Positions 1-12,391 of a stretch of DNA of 48,410 nucleotides are shown here, piece by piece. Below the pieces are notes generated by a model. It ran no database searches. It had not been told where the DNA came from and saw only the letters and a program-made list of their open reading frames with translations. The position numbers were made by a program, and so were the translations under genes. Origin of the DNA: Aureococcus anophagefferens (Eukaryota; Sar; Pelagophyceae; Pelagomonadales; Pelagomonadaceae). Numbering within the stretch: position 1 is the stretch's first letter; each line of letters opens with the position of its first letter. The DNA lies in assembly GCF_000186865.1 (NCBI RefSeq), contig NW_008705593.1, positions 168,263 to 216,672 of the forward strand, written 5' to 3'.

Positions 1-3000
1 CGACGTCGACCTCGTCGCGACGTCGGCGAGCGACCGGTCCGTCGCCGTCTACAACAACGACGGGTCCCAGGGCTTCACCGAGAACGTCATCTCGGACAAC
101 CCCGCGGGCGCCTACGGCCTCGACGTCGGCGACGTGGACGGCGACGGCGACGCCGACGCCTTCGTCGCGTTCCCGACGGCGGACGCCGTCGTCTGGTACG
201 AGCAGGATTCCAACCTGACGGACTGGGAGCACGTCGCGACCACCGCGCCCGACAGCCCGCGCGACGTCTTCGCGGCCGACGTCGACGGCGACGCGGACCT
301 GGACGTCGTCGTCGCGTCGGCGCTCGACGACACCGTCGCCTGGTTCGAGAACGACGGGTCCCAGAGTTTCTCGCAGCGCGTCGTCGCCGCGGACGCCGTC
401 GGCGCCTGCGCGGTCGGCGTCGTCGACGTCGACGGCGACGGCGACCTGGACCTCGTCGCCGCGAGCCGCAACGACGACGCCGTCCGCGTCTACAGCAACG
501 ACGGCGCCCAGAGCTTCCTCGCCATCGTCGTCTCGACCCACTCGATGAAGGCGCGCGACGTCTTCGCGGCCGACGTCGACGGCGACGGCGACGCCGACCT
601 GCTCGTGTCGTCGTCCGAGGACCGCAAGCTCGAGTGGTTCGAGAACCTGAGCCCCGGCGTCGCGAACCACACGCTGAGCAGGGACGTCTCCGGCGCGTCG
701 GGCGTCTACGCGGCCGACGTCGACGGCGACGGCGCCGTCGACCTGCTCGTGGCCGCGGAGAAGGGCGACGTCGCCTACGCGTTTTTGAACAACGGCACGA
801 ACTTCCCCATGTACGAGGCCGGCGGCTGCGAAGGCACGCGGTCCATCCACGCCGCTGACATCGACGGCGACGGCGACGTCGACGGGACGACGTCCTGCCA
901 GGAAGGGGACGGCGTGCTGTGGTTCGAGACGGCGTGCAACGCCTCCTTTTCCGGCGGCGGCGACTACTTCTACAGTCCCTTCGACGACGACGGCGCCGAC
1001 GTCTCCGCTGGCGGCGGCGGCGGCGGCAACTACTTCTACAGCCCCTTCGACGACGTCCCCTTCGACGGCCCCACGCCGTGCCCGGCCTGCGACTCGGACG
1101 ACGCGGACGGCACGTGCGAGACCGCGCTCGCCGACAGCTCGTGCACCGAGTTCTGCAGCTACGGTTCCATGAGCTATTCCAGCTCCAACGGCGCGGAATC
1201 GTGCACGTGCGGCTCGGGCAAGTGCTGCTCCGACGCGAACCCGGAAGAGTGCGCCACGCCCGACGACGCCTACGGCTACGGCTACAGCAGCCGCCAGGAT
1301 TATGGCTACGGCGCTTACTACAGCAATCGCCAAGACGACGGCGCCTACGGCTACGACACGCCATATATTTACGGCAACAGCAATCGCCAAGACGACGGCA
1401 CCTACGGCTACGACACGCCATACATTTACGATGACTACGACGGCGCATACGGCTACGGCTACAGCAATCCTACAATTCCTCCTACAGCCGAGTCCTACAG
1501 CTACTCCTACAGCTACTCCTACAGTGCCTCGTCCTACTCGTACTATTCCTACGACGACGCGGCGTCGCCTTCTTTGTCGCCTTCTTTGTCGCCTTCTTTG
1601 TCGCCGAGCGCGCCCCCGACGAGCGTCGCGCCGAGCCCCTATCCGACCTACCTCTCGCAAGCCCTCGTCGCCCACTACTCCTTCGACGACGGCACGGCCG
1701 CGGACGACGCCAACAAGGTCCCGCTCGACGGGACGATCGTCGGAGCGACGGCGACGACGGGCCGCGACGGGAGCGGCGCGCTCTCCTTCGACGGCGTCGA
1801 CGACTACGTCGTGTTCCCGGCCGCGGTGACGGCGAACCTCCTCGGGAACGCGTCGCGGACCGTGTGCCTCTGGGCGCTGATCGACGAGTTCGACGAAGGC
1901 ACGCTCTTCTCGTACGATTCGAACGTAGTCGGGCAAAGATTCGGCTTCATGACGGAGAGCGCTCCCGGCGAGTTCCGGCTGCTCGGGTACGGGTCGAGCT
2001 ACGACTTCCCCGACCTCGCGCTGTCCGGATCCGACGACGGCGACTGGCATCACATTTGCAACACGTACAACGGAACGCGATGGGTCCTGTACTTCGACGG
2101 GGACGAAAAGCACAGCGTCAAGGTGGACTTGGAGACCGGCGACGACAACCCGCTGACGATCGGCGTGCGCTACTCGAGCGGGTACACGGGGTATTTCTCC
2201 GGCTCCATCGACGAGGTCTCCGTCTACTCGAGGGCGCTCGACGAGGGCGGGATTCGAACGCTGTACAGCGCCTTCACGATCGCCCCCACGGCCGCGCCGA
2301 CGCCGAGCGCGCTCATCGTGCATTACTCCTTCGACGACGGGACCGCGAACGGCCACCACGACGGGAGCCTCGACGGCACGATCGTCGGCGCGAGCGCGAC
2401 GACCGGCCCCGACGGGAGCGGCGCGCTGTCCTTCGACGGCGTCGACGACTACGTCGAGTTTCCCTCGGCCGTGACGGCGGACATCCTCGGCGGCAGCGCG
2501 CGGACCATCTGCCTCTGGGCGGTGATCGATTCCTTCAGCAGCGACGGGGGGCTCTTCGACTACGGGACCTCCTCCGACCTGCAGAACTTCGCGCTTCGAG
2601 TGGCCGGCACGGACGGCACCCTCAAAGTCCAGCTCTGGGGCGCCGACACGGACGTCGCGCTGTCGGGGTCCGACGACGGCGGCTGGCATCACTACTGCCT
2701 GACCTACGACGGGTCGGCGTGGTACCTGTACTTCGACGGGAACGAGGCAGGGTCTGGCACGAGCGCGGTCAACACGGGCTCGGACCGCGCGCTCCGCCTC
2801 GGGCAGTGGAACCTCGGAGACGACAATGACGGCTACCTCGACGGCTCCATCGACGAGGTCTACGTCTACTCGACCGCGCTCGACGCGGACGACGTCGAGG
2901 CCCTCTACGCCGCCGCGGCGGCCCCGCCGACGGGCGCGCCCACGGTCGAGCCGACGGCGGTGCTCACGGCCGAGCCGAGCCTCGCGCCGAGCCCGGAACC

Positions 3001-6000
3001 CTCGACCGCGCCCACGGTCGAGCCGACGGCCGCGCTCACGGCCGAGCCGAGCCTCGCGCCGAGCCCGGAACCCTCGACCGCGGCGCCCTCGACCGCGGCG
3101 CCCTCGACCGCGGCGCCCTCGGCCGAGCCGACGATGCTGCCGAGTCCGGAACCGAGCCTGCTGCCCACGAACTCCCCGACGGTCACGCCGACGACGTCCG
3201 CGCCGACGGCCGTCCCGTACCCGAGGCCGACGCGGCGGCCGACGCCGTCGCCGAGCCCCCGGCCGACGCGCGCGCCGACGTCGTCGTTCGCGCCGACGAA
3301 GGCGCTGAATCCGTCGGGCGCGCCGTCGCTGCCGCCGACCCTGAACCCGTCGTCCGCGCCGCCGTCGAGCGCCCCGACGGTCTTCGACTGCGACCGCTTC
3401 GTCGTCCCCGCCGCGCCGGTCCTCGCGGACGCGGCGTTCACGTCCACGGGCGCCAAGATGCTCGTGAACCTCGACTCGGCGTCGGACCTCGGCGGCTTCG
3501 ACGCCGGCGAGGAGTTCGCCTGCGACGAGGTGCTCGCGTTCGACGACGCGGCGCTCGCGACGTGCTTCTGGGTCAACGGCACGCAGATCGACGCCGTCGT
3601 GTCGTCGAGCGTCGGCTTCGAGCCCGGCGACGCCGTCGGGCTCCTCGCGGACACGGTCGAGGCCGCGTGCGCGACGACGAAGGACCGGTCCTGCGAGTGC
3701 TACGAGCCCAACGCGGCGTCGTCCGTCGCCGTGGACCCGCCGGACGAGATCCCGAAGCCGACCGTCGTCTTCCAGTCGAGCGACGTCGTCGGCATGTGCG
3801 AGGGCGCGACCGTCGGCGCGTCGCAGTCGTCCGGCGGCGCCGGGCGGCCCATGGCCTTCGCCTGGACGACGTACCTGCTCCTCGCCGACAAGGTCTCCTA
3901 CGTCGACCTCGACGACGCCGGGGCCGCGGGCACGAACGCGTCCGTGGGCCTCGCGGCGCTGACGAACGGCGCCAACGCGGGCAGCGGGCTCCCGTCGCTC
4001 TACGTCCCCTCGACGGAGCTCGAATACATCAACTACGACGGCTTCGCGGGCTTCGTCGCCGAGCTCGTCGTCGCGAATTTCCTGGGGGGCACCGCGAACA
4101 AGACGACGCGCGTCGAGGTCACGAACAAGGCGATCCCGTCCCTGGAGATCATCGGCGGCAGCGAGCGGACGACGCTGCGGTCCCAGTCGCTGAGCGTCGA
4201 GGCCTCGGGCCTCGCCGCGAGCTGCGACCCGGACACGCCCGTGTCCAAACGGGGCCTCACGTACGCGTGGACCCTCTACGCCCTGTCCGGCGGCGTCGCG
4301 ACGCCGCAGACCGGCGCGCAGTACGCGTCGACGGCCGTCAACGAACGCTTCTACACGCTCGGCGGCTACACGCTCGACGCGAATCGCGACTACGCGCTCG
4401 TCGCGAACGCGTCGGACAGCAGCGGCAACTACAACGTCGCCGGGACCCGCGTCTCCGTCGGCGTCGGGGCCGTCGTCGCGGTCATCGACGGCGGCGACCG
4501 CGTCGTGAGCACGTCGTCCGCGGCGACCGTCGACGCGTCGAGCAGCTACGACGAGGACGGCCAGGCCGCGCTGACCTACGCCTGGTCCTGCGCGGACGCC
4601 AACGGGTCGAGCTGCGACGCGTTCCTCGCGGGGACGCTGGGCATCGACCTCACGGCGTCGACCCTCGTCTTCGACGACCCCGACGTCGCGGCCTCGCTCA
4701 CCGAGGCCGCGAGCTTTTTGTTCACGGTCGCGGTGTCGGCCGTCGACGCGACGGGCCGCAGCGACGCCGCGTCCGTGACGCTCACCTTCGTCCCGGAGAC
4801 GCCGCCGACCGTGACCATCGACGCGCCCGCGACGGTCGTCAACCCGCAGCAAAAATTGACCCTCTCGAGCGCGATCACCGCGCCGGCGACCGACGACGTC
4901 GGCGCGCCCATCGCCGACGGCGCGGCCCTCGTATCGAGGTGGACGCTCGTCGCCGGCGCCCTCCAGGGCGCGCGGTCGCTCGCCAACGTCACGCGGACGG
5001 CGCTCGACGCGTCCGTGCTGACGACGGCGAGCGGCGCGACGACCCACGACCTCGTCTTCGCCGCGTACTCGCTCGTCGACGGCGCGACGTACACGCTGAG
5101 CCTGTCCGCGACCGTCGACGGCGTCGCGACGCGGGGCGCGGCGTCGGTCACCATCGTCGCCGCGACGCCGCCGACGTCCGGCGTCTGCCGCGTCGCCAAC
5201 CCGGAGACGGGCGACGCGACGGGCGAGGCGCTCGTGACCAAGTTCTCCATCGAGACGTCGCTCTGGGCGTCGGAGAACCTGCCGCTCAACTACAAGTTCG
5301 AGTACGCGTCGAGCGGCGGCGACGCGATCCTGCGGGGCGCGTCGCTGCTGCCGACGATCGCGTCCTACCTGCCCCAGGGCACCATCACGGTCTCCGCGAT
5401 CGCCGTCGACGCCGTCGGCGCGACGGGCTCCGCGAGCGAGACCGCGACGGTGACCGAGTTCGTCGCGGCGTCGACGGAGGCGCTGCTCGACGCGTCGTCC
5501 GTGGCGCTCGACGAGGCCTTCGCCGAGGCGTCGCTGAGCGCCGTGCTCCAGGCCGTCGTCTCGTCGTCCGGCGCGACGTCGACGTCGGACTCCGCGCTCG
5601 ACGCGTCGCTCATCGGCTACCTCGCCAACGCGACGGCGACGCTCGCCAACGTCGACTCCGGCGACGTCGAGGCGACCCTGGCGACCCTCGTCTACCCGCT
5701 GGCCAACGCCGGCGCCCTCGACGACAAGGCCTCCGCGACCGCGCTCGCGACCGTGGGCGCGCTCGTCGCGTCCATGGTGTCGGCGACCCTCGGCGGCGAG
5801 TCGACGGCGCCGGCGTCGACGGCGACCGTGCTCAGCTCCCTCATCGACTCGCCCCTCTTCAGCGACGCGGCGACGCGGCGCCGGCGCCTCGACGAGGGCG
5901 AGGCGGACGACGACGCGTCGTTCCTGTCGTCCGTCGACGGCCTCGGGACCGCGCAGCTCGCCGAGCTCATCGCCGGCGAGGACGCCGCGGGCGTCGCGTC

Positions 6001-9000
6001 GAGCAACTTCAACTCCGCGCTCCAGAAGCTCGCGTCGAGCTCGCAGGAGGCGTCCACGACGACGGTCGCGGCGCCCGGCGTCAACGCGACGGCGACGCTG
6101 ACGCTCAACGAGGGCGACGCCTTCTCCGTGGCCCTCAACGAGTTCCCCCGGGCCGCGGACCTGTCCACCCTCGCCGCGACGTCCGACACGCTGCGCGTCA
6201 CCGTCGACGACGACGCGGCGACGCGGCGGCGGCTCCTCGCCGCGAGCCCCGCGCGGCGCCGGCGGCGCCTCGACGACCTCGCGAGCGCGGCCGCGGACCT
6301 CGCGCCGTCGGCGACGGCCGCGCCGAGCGCGACGGCCGCGCCGACGGCCGCGACGGTCAACGTGTCCCTGGCCCTCGCCGCGGACCAGCCGAACGCGACG
6401 CGCGAGACGACGCTCCTCGAGTGCTTCTGCGACGAACCGGGCGACTTCAACTACACCTGCGCGAACAACTTCACGGTGGCCTACGCCTGCGACGGGACGC
6501 CCGCGTCGCAGAACTTCACGTGCCCGGGCCCGGGCACGGGGTGCGCGGCCGTCGCCGACGACGGGTCCGAGCCGCCCTGCGAGACGGCGACGGACGGCGC
6601 GGGCAACGTCGTCTGCACCTGCGCCGTGACTGTCAGCGAGCCCGCGGAGGTGGCGACCGTCGACGCGGACGTCGGCGAGTCCATCGGCGCCTACACGGAG
6701 TCGTTCGTGCCCGCGATCAACCTCGCCAAGGCCCGCACGATGATCATCATCCTCGCGGTCCTCTTCGCCATCTTCGCGGTCCTCGAGGTCTGCTGCACCT
6801 ACCTCGACGCCATCAAGTTCCCGCGGCCGCGCGACGCCGGCGCGCCGGCCGCGCCCGACGGCGCCGCGGCGCCGCCGCCCGGCGCCGACGCCGAGCCCGG
6901 GTCGCCCAACGCGGCCGCGTTCGTCGACACGGTGCTCTCGGTCCACGCGGCGGCGTCGGACTACGCGGGCCGCGCGACGACCTACGCGCAGTCCGTCTTC
7001 TACGTCGCGCTCGCGGCGGCGCGCGGCGGCGGCGGCGCCGACGCGTTCGACGAGACCGGCGACGATCATCCTCGTCGTCATCCTCATCATCATCGCCACC
7101 ACTCGGAGACCGACTCCTTCTACTACGGCGGCGCCGCCGAGGAGAACGAGGCGTCGGCGCCGCTGTCGCCGCCGCCCAAGTCCGTCGAGCACGCGCAACG
7201 AGCGCTCGACGCCGCGCTCGCGCGAGCGTCGCCCCACCGCCACCACCACCACCACCACAAGGACTCGCCCAAGGCCATCGACTTCGACGGGTCGCCGAAG
7301 TCGCTCGCGATCCACTTCGACGGCGTCCTGGAGCTGCCCAACGCCCTCGTCGGCGAGGAGGCGGCGGGCGCCGACGCGCAGGCCTGGCCGGACCTGCCGA
7401 ACATCCTGGACATCCCCCACGAGCTCGCGGAGGCCTTCGACTTCATCGACAAGGACCACAACGGCGCGCTGACGCGCGCCGAGGTCATCCGCGCGTGCCG
7501 GCGGAGCGCCAAGGTCCGGGACCTGCTGGGCCTGCCCGAGCACATCCGGCAGGAGGACGGCACGCGGGACCGCTTCGAGGAGGTCTTCCAGGCCCTCGAC
7601 GTCGACGACAGCAAGACGATCAACCTGCTCGAGTTCTGCGCGCTCAGCGGCGTTTTAGCGGAGGCGCACGGCGGCACGCCGCGGCGCCACGACCCCCAGA
7701 ACACGGTCGCCCTCATCCGCGCGGAGCAGCGGCGCACGCGGCCCGTGCTCTGCTGCCAGAGCTCCCTCGACGACGTCGAGTCGCCGAAGCACCTCGAGCC
7801 GCCGTCGCCCGCGCTATCGGCCTACGCGACGCCGCGCGGCGTCCCGGACGCGCCCGGCGCGGAGCCGAGGCCGGCGGCCATGAGCGTCAAGAGCTTGAGC
7901 GCCTCGAAGATCGTCGAGGAAGACGATCCCCCGCCGCCGCGGCGGGGCTCGCCGAGCTCGCCGAGCTCGCCGAACTCGCCGTCGGGCATGTTCGACCAGT
8001 TCGCGGAGTTGGTCGCGTCCGACGAGTTCCACGACCGCGCGCGGGACCGGTCCACGGAGCAGGCGTCGACGTTCGAGCGGCCGAGCCTGCTGCGGGCGTG
8101 GACGGCCATCAAGTACAACCACCAGGTCTTCGCCGTGTTCTGCATCTACAGCGAGGCCGTGCCGCGCCTCTACCGCGGCCTCAACCTCTGCCTCGAGATC
8201 TTCCTCTGCGCGTTCGCGTTCCAGCTCGAGAACGCGCTCGAGTACCCGGACCCGGGCTGCGACAAGGAGACGACGCGCGACGACTGCCTCCAGTACGAGA
8301 ACTTCCGCATCGAGGCGCTGAGCGACGGCGCGCGGAAGATGTGCAACTGGGACGGGTGCTCCGCGTCGTGCGACTACAACGAGCCGGGCGAGGGCGACGA
8401 GCTCGACTTCGACCACATGGTGCTCCTCACGATCACCCTCGCCATCCTCCTCCCGGTCTGCAAGCTCATCGGCTGGATCTTCGACAACGTCGTCATCGCG
8501 CCCCTGCCCCTCGACGTCATCCTCGGCGTCAACGCGAGCTGGGCCGCGGCGAGCGCCGGCGCCGCGCGACTCCGGGCCATGGTCGTCGTCGAGGGGCCGC
8601 CGCCCAAGGGCGCGCCGCCGGCGCCGGACGACGACACGCCGGCGCCGGACGACGCGCACACGGCGCCGGACGACGCGCAAACGGCGCCGGACGACGCGCC
8701 CGCCCCCGGGGCGGACCACTGCCTGCCCCGGTTCGACGCGTTCCCCGGGAAGTGCTTCGGCGCGGGCGAGGCGCCGGCGCCGCCCGCGGGTGCGCCCGAG
8801 CCCGCGCTCGAGCACTTCCCGGAGGTCCACGAGGGCGACCCCTTCTTCGAGACCCTCGACGAGGAGGCGCCCGAGGAGGAGCCCTTCGCCGCGGTCGTCG
8901 AGGCTCTCGCCGCCGCCGAGCCGCCCGAGCCGGCGCCCCCCGAGGCCGAGGCGATGGAGCGGGGCACGCGCCGCGGGAGCAAGGCCGAGGCCGACCGGCT

Positions 9001-10710
9001 CGCGGCCGAGGAGCGCGCGCTCGTCGCCGGCGCGACGAAGGACGAGATCGCCGCGGACGCGGCCATCGTCGAGAACGGGGCAGGAAAAGAGAGCGACATT
9101 CCCAACTTCAAAGGCTCATATCTCGGCCATTTTCCACTCGTTTTGGCTGATTTTTGGACGAGCGATCATCTCTCGGAACGATCTCGAAGCGCATATGCTT
9201 TTTATCGAACGCGCGCGCGCGGAAAACTCACGTTGAAGCGACGTTGAATCGCCCTCGTGCTGCCCAGGTCGAGAAGATCACCGAGGAGATCGAGACGTCC
9301 GCGGCGGAGACGCGGACGCGCATCCTGCGCGTCGAGGCGCACATGGCCGCGTCGCGCCTGAAGAAGCGGTCGCGCTTCGCGGCGGCGGTCGGCCTCGGCG
9401 AGCTGCCGCCGTGGCTCAAGGCGTGGAAGCTCCGCTACAAGATCTGGGCGCACCGCGCGCGGCGCGGGTTCATCAGGCCCTTCCTCCGGCCGGACCCGAC
9501 GCGCGAGCGGCGGAAGCTCGTCGCAAAGGCGCTGGCGCCCCACGTCATGGAGGCCGTGCTCCTGCGCCACGAGGAGCTGGTGGCGAGAGTCAAGGACCTG
9601 CACAAGATCCACGCGCACGACCCCGCGGAGCGGGACCGCGCGGAGGCCATGATCGAGCGCCTCGACGCGTCCATGCTGTCCCAGTGGGGCTTCGAGGCCC
9701 ACGAGGAGCGGTTCCGGCAGAACGTCGAGGCCGCGATCCGCAAGCAGATGCGGCTCGCGCTGCTCTGGAACGAGGAGCTCGAGGACCTCGAGACCGACGA
9801 CGCGGAGGAGACGCTGGCTCTGCGGGCGTCGAAGCTCATCGAGTTCGAGCGGCTGCAGAAGCTGCTCCCGGCGGAGCGCGCCGTCTACGAGAAGTGCATG
9901 GAGCGCGCGCCGACGGACGCGTACGACGCGCCCGACGAGGCGCCGTCGCTCCTCGTCTGGGTCCTGTCGTGGGCGTTCCTCTTGGGCCTCGTCGCCTACG
10001 TGATTATTTATCTCCTGACGGCGGCGACGGAGATGGCGTCGACGAAGAAGACGCTCGCGTGGCTCTCGGATCTGTGCTACGAGACGGCGTTCATCTACGG
10101 CGTCGTGCTCCCGATCCAGATTCTAGTGCTCGACACGATGCTCCCGTCGCTCCTCAACGAGCGCTTCGGCCACCTCGAGGATCCGACGCAGATCAAGGTC
10201 ATCCCCTTCCACACGCGGCTCCCGGCGACGGCGACGCAGTTCCTGCTGGAGAAGCGGCCGGAGCTCCGGAACACGAAGATCGGCAAGCACATCCTCGAGA
10301 AGCACCCGGAGCGCCACGCGCTGCTGACGGTCATCGACCCCGCGGCCATCGAGCACATGTACGCGGAGGCGACGTGGAAGCCCCGGCCGTCGACGCACCT
10401 CTTCCTCTTCTTCTGGGCGTTCCTCTACGGGCCCCTGCCCGGCGACATCCAGGACCTCATCTTCGAGTACCTCTTCACGCTGTCCCAGCCCCTCGCGAAC
10501 ATCTGCGGCGCCGTCTTCGGCAAGCAGATGCACGGCACGCTGACCCTCGTCGGCTCGGCCTTCCTCCTCGCGGTCTTCTTCACCGTCTTCCAGGTCGCGG
10601 CGATCACCTGGGACCGCGCCGCGCGCCGCTTCAAGTACCTCGACGTCAGGAACCTCCTCGACGACTTCATCGGCGACACGTTCACGACGTCGACCGCGGA
10701 CAGCGACTAG
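1..10710 (+). CDS. polycystin-1-like giant membrane protein, 5' partial, two exons split by an introner
   Basis: Coding sequence is already open at base 2, so the start lies outside. Exons are 2-9067 and 9268-10710, joined in phase 0, giving at least 3,502 residues. Domains in order: FG-GAP/VCBS repeats with DxDGDGD loops (bases 2-940), a Cys-rich piece (1069-1264), a Tyr/Ser-rich stretch (1265-1560), two LamG-like jellyroll domains (about 1664-2270 and 2314-2905, each with SFDGVDDYV and a SIDEV end), Pro/Thr linkers, a PKD/REJ-like region (about 3385-5460), a Cys-rich juxtamembrane part, a membrane helix (6735-6810), His-rich cytosolic linkers, two EF hands (7430-7470 and 7585-7650), further helices (8129-8240, 8414-8530), then in exon 2 a charged helical region and about four more helices. 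The order REJ, membrane helix, cytosolic part, helix bundle resembles polycystin-1. EF hands replace the PLAT domain, which I do not see. Likely a surface receptor or channel partner; ligand unknown. Confidence 0.8.
1322..1435 (+). repeat. 57-bp tandem repeat, two copies, in the Tyr-rich linker
   Basis: Two nearly identical 57-bp units start at 1322 and 1379 and encode a unit containing SNRQDDG, then YGYDTPYIY. They lie inside a Tyr/Gly/Ser-rich linker of the polycystin-like protein. High identity at the DNA level suggests recent duplication. Confidence 0.85.
1564..1605 (+). repeat. 12-bp tandem repeat encoding SPSL
   Basis: About three exact copies of a 12-bp unit (ccttctttgtcg) encode SPSLSPSL just before the first LamG-like domain. 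It is a short, probably unstable, coding minisatellite. Confidence 0.8.
9068..9267 (+). other. intron of 200 bp created by introner copy 1
   Basis: GT at 9068-9069 lies in the upstream copy of the duplication GTCGAGAA (9068-9075). AG at 9266-9267 is the last two bases of the element. The second copy of the duplication is 9268-9275. Removing 9068-9267 joins GCC ATC to GTC GAG AAG and keeps the frame (phase 0). Without splicing the frame stops at 9247. Confidence 0.9.
9076..9267 (+). mobile_element. introner element copy 1 (192 bp, non-autonomous)
   Basis: 192 bp with short imperfect terminal inverted repeats: it begins CGGGGCAG and ends CTGCCCAG, 7 of 8 matching as inverted repeats. It is flanked by the 8-bp duplication GTCGAGAA. 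It is AT-richer than the surrounding exons and holds no ORF of its own. It is close to the copies at 30927 and 37378, roughly nine in ten bases identical by eye to the second. This matches the published class of introner elements in Aureococcus and Micromonas, thought to be moved by a DNA transposase acting in trans. No transposase gene is visible here. Confidence 0.9.
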
Positions 10711-10805
10711 GTGGGTAAGGGCGCCCTCCGGCGTGCCGTGGGGTGCAAGGTTTAACATCCGGCCATCGGTGAATTCAACGTGAATGAAAAGTTGAGTTTC
10801 GTGGA

Positions 10806-12252
10806 GTGTGGGTGGGGCATCCTGCCCATACGATGCGTGCTCGCAACCGAGTAGAATGCGTCGATAGCAACACGTCGCCGCAGCGCGCAGCCCCACCAAT
10901 CCCGGGGCCGCCGCTGCCGCCGCTGCGCGTCAATATACTCCCCGAGGACATGGCAGAGGAAATGTGTGAATCCGGCGGCGCCATGTCCGATGTTGCGAAA
11001 GACGGTGGTGCCGGCGACGAGGTCCAGGAAGTCGATGCGTCCCCGCCGATGTTCAGCATTCGGCTTCTCGCAGACGTGAGCCCGTGCGGCGGGCAACCGA
11101 AGCTGCTGCTGGGCGGCGTGCGCGTCGCGCCCGGACGCGACCTGCGGCGTCTGCTCGAGGAGCGAGACTCCGCGCTGCAGCAGGTGGAAAAGGAGTGGCT
11201 CGTCGAGTACTTCGACCCAGATTTCCAGGAGTACCTTCCGCTCTCGGAGGATCTCTCGGAGCTCCGGGGCCAGCGCGCCGCCCGGCTGCGGACGTCCTTC
11301 GTCGGCGCGGAGGAACCGGCGTGGAACCGGCCGGCAGCCCCGAAGGCGCTCGGAACGACGCACTCTCGGCGCCTGACGCTGTGGGATCTCGTCGTGTCGC
11401 GGAGCACGTCGGCGTTTCGCAATCCTATCAACTGGCTCATGCCGTTCGACCACCACTTTGCGTTCAAATGCTGCATGTTTCTGCACCGGAGCACGGACGA
11501 GATCAAAGAATTTCTCGTCACGCAGCTCGATCAGTGGATCTTGACGATGTCGTTGCTGCTGACGGTGTTTTACGCGGGGTTTGCGCACGATCGCCGTTGA
11601 CATCAAGCCCTCGGGTTCGCAGCAGTCGTTGTACTTGCAGGTCTTTACCCTGAATTCCGTCCTCGGCGGCTTCTGGAGCGCGCAGGCGACCGTCACCTCG
11701 ATCGTCTGCCGCGTGTGCCTCTCGTCCGTGCACGCAAACAACTTCGACCTCGCCCTGGTGGCGGCGCGGTCGCTCATCACGTTGCGCGAGGTCTCTATAT
11801 GCGCGGTCTGCTACCACTGCGTGCTCGAGACGGTGGGCCTCGCGCTCCTCATGGCCAAGGACCAGCCCGCCGGGGTCGCGTTCCTGGACAGCGCTGTGCA
11901 CGCCAAGGCCTGGGCCTGTTTCATGTTCTTCTGCTCTGCCTACGACATCTTCCTGTTCGTGACGTACGGCGGGCTTTGCCTATACTCCGGCCTCCTGAGC
12001 ATGGAGCGGTGCGTCCCGGGCCTCCCGCTCCTGACGACGGACAAGCACGGGAACTACGAGGAGGTGACCCACATGCTCGTGAAGAAGACGCTCGAGGCGC
12101 TCCACGACAAGGCCGACGCGGGGGTCGTCAAGGAGCGCGCGGCCGCGACGGTGGAGGTCCTGCGGGCCTTCCGCGGCAGCCGGAGAGGCAGCCTCCCCCA
12201 GGGACCCCAGACACACAGACTCACGGCGGAGTTTACACCATGCGTGGGTTAG
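10806..12252 (+). CDS. multipass membrane protein of unknown function, two exons
   Basis: Not recognised. Proposed exons are 10806-11564 and 11641-12252 (456 residues). The 76-bp intron starts GT at 11565 and ends TTGCAG at 11640 after a pyrimidine- and CAG-rich stretch. Splicing replaces a stop at 11598 and keeps phase 0. The N-terminal half is hydrophilic. Hydrophobic helices lie around the splice junction (QWILTMSLLLT then VFTLNSVLGGFW), then near ICAVCYHCVLETVGLALLM and AWACFMFFCSAYDIFLF. The C-terminus is charged. The start could instead be the in-frame ATG at 10951. Base composition is less GC-rich than the flanking genes. A minus-strand frame over 10752-11780 is also open, but it lacks any domain and ignores the intron signals. 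Confidence 0.55.
11565..11640 (+). other. 76-bp GT-AG intron
   Basis: Boundaries are inferred from the frame change between two open segments. The donor side reads GTGTTTTAC and the first exon bases after the acceptor read GTCTTTACC, a near match that may be an eroded target duplication. Confidence 0.6.
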
Positions 12253-12391
12253 CCCAGCGCACCTTTATCATCACCAATTTGCATTGCCTGTTCGCGTGCA
12301 CTGCAAACAGCCCCTGCGTCGAGCGCGTGCTTGTGGCAGCGCATCGCGGACGCCGTCGACGTCGCGAGCTCCCTCCTGAACTACGCGCTGC

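Noticed and set aside
7055..7260. His-rich runs as a possible hidden intron
   Set aside because: The frame stays open on both sides, the length fits and no convincing splice pair is needed. Best read as a His-rich cytosolic linker.
3562..9150. 1,862-residue plus-strand frame inside the polycystin-like gene
   Set aside because: Arg/Gly-rich translation typical of an off-frame reading of GC-rich coding DNA. It has no domains and lies wholly inside a well-supported frame.
10768..10800. possible introner fragment (GAATTCAACGTGAATG)
   Set aside because: Only a dozen or so bases resemble the element end (GATTCAACGTCGCTTC). Too short and with no duplication.
11581..11600. frameshift or pseudogene in the 10806 gene
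   Set aside because: A 76-bp intron with good GT and TTGCAG signals explains the frame change without assuming an error.
10752..11780. minus-strand frame of 342 residues opposite the 10806 gene
   Set aside because: No helices or domain, and it would need the plus-strand intron signals to be chance. The alternative is kept open but is weaker.
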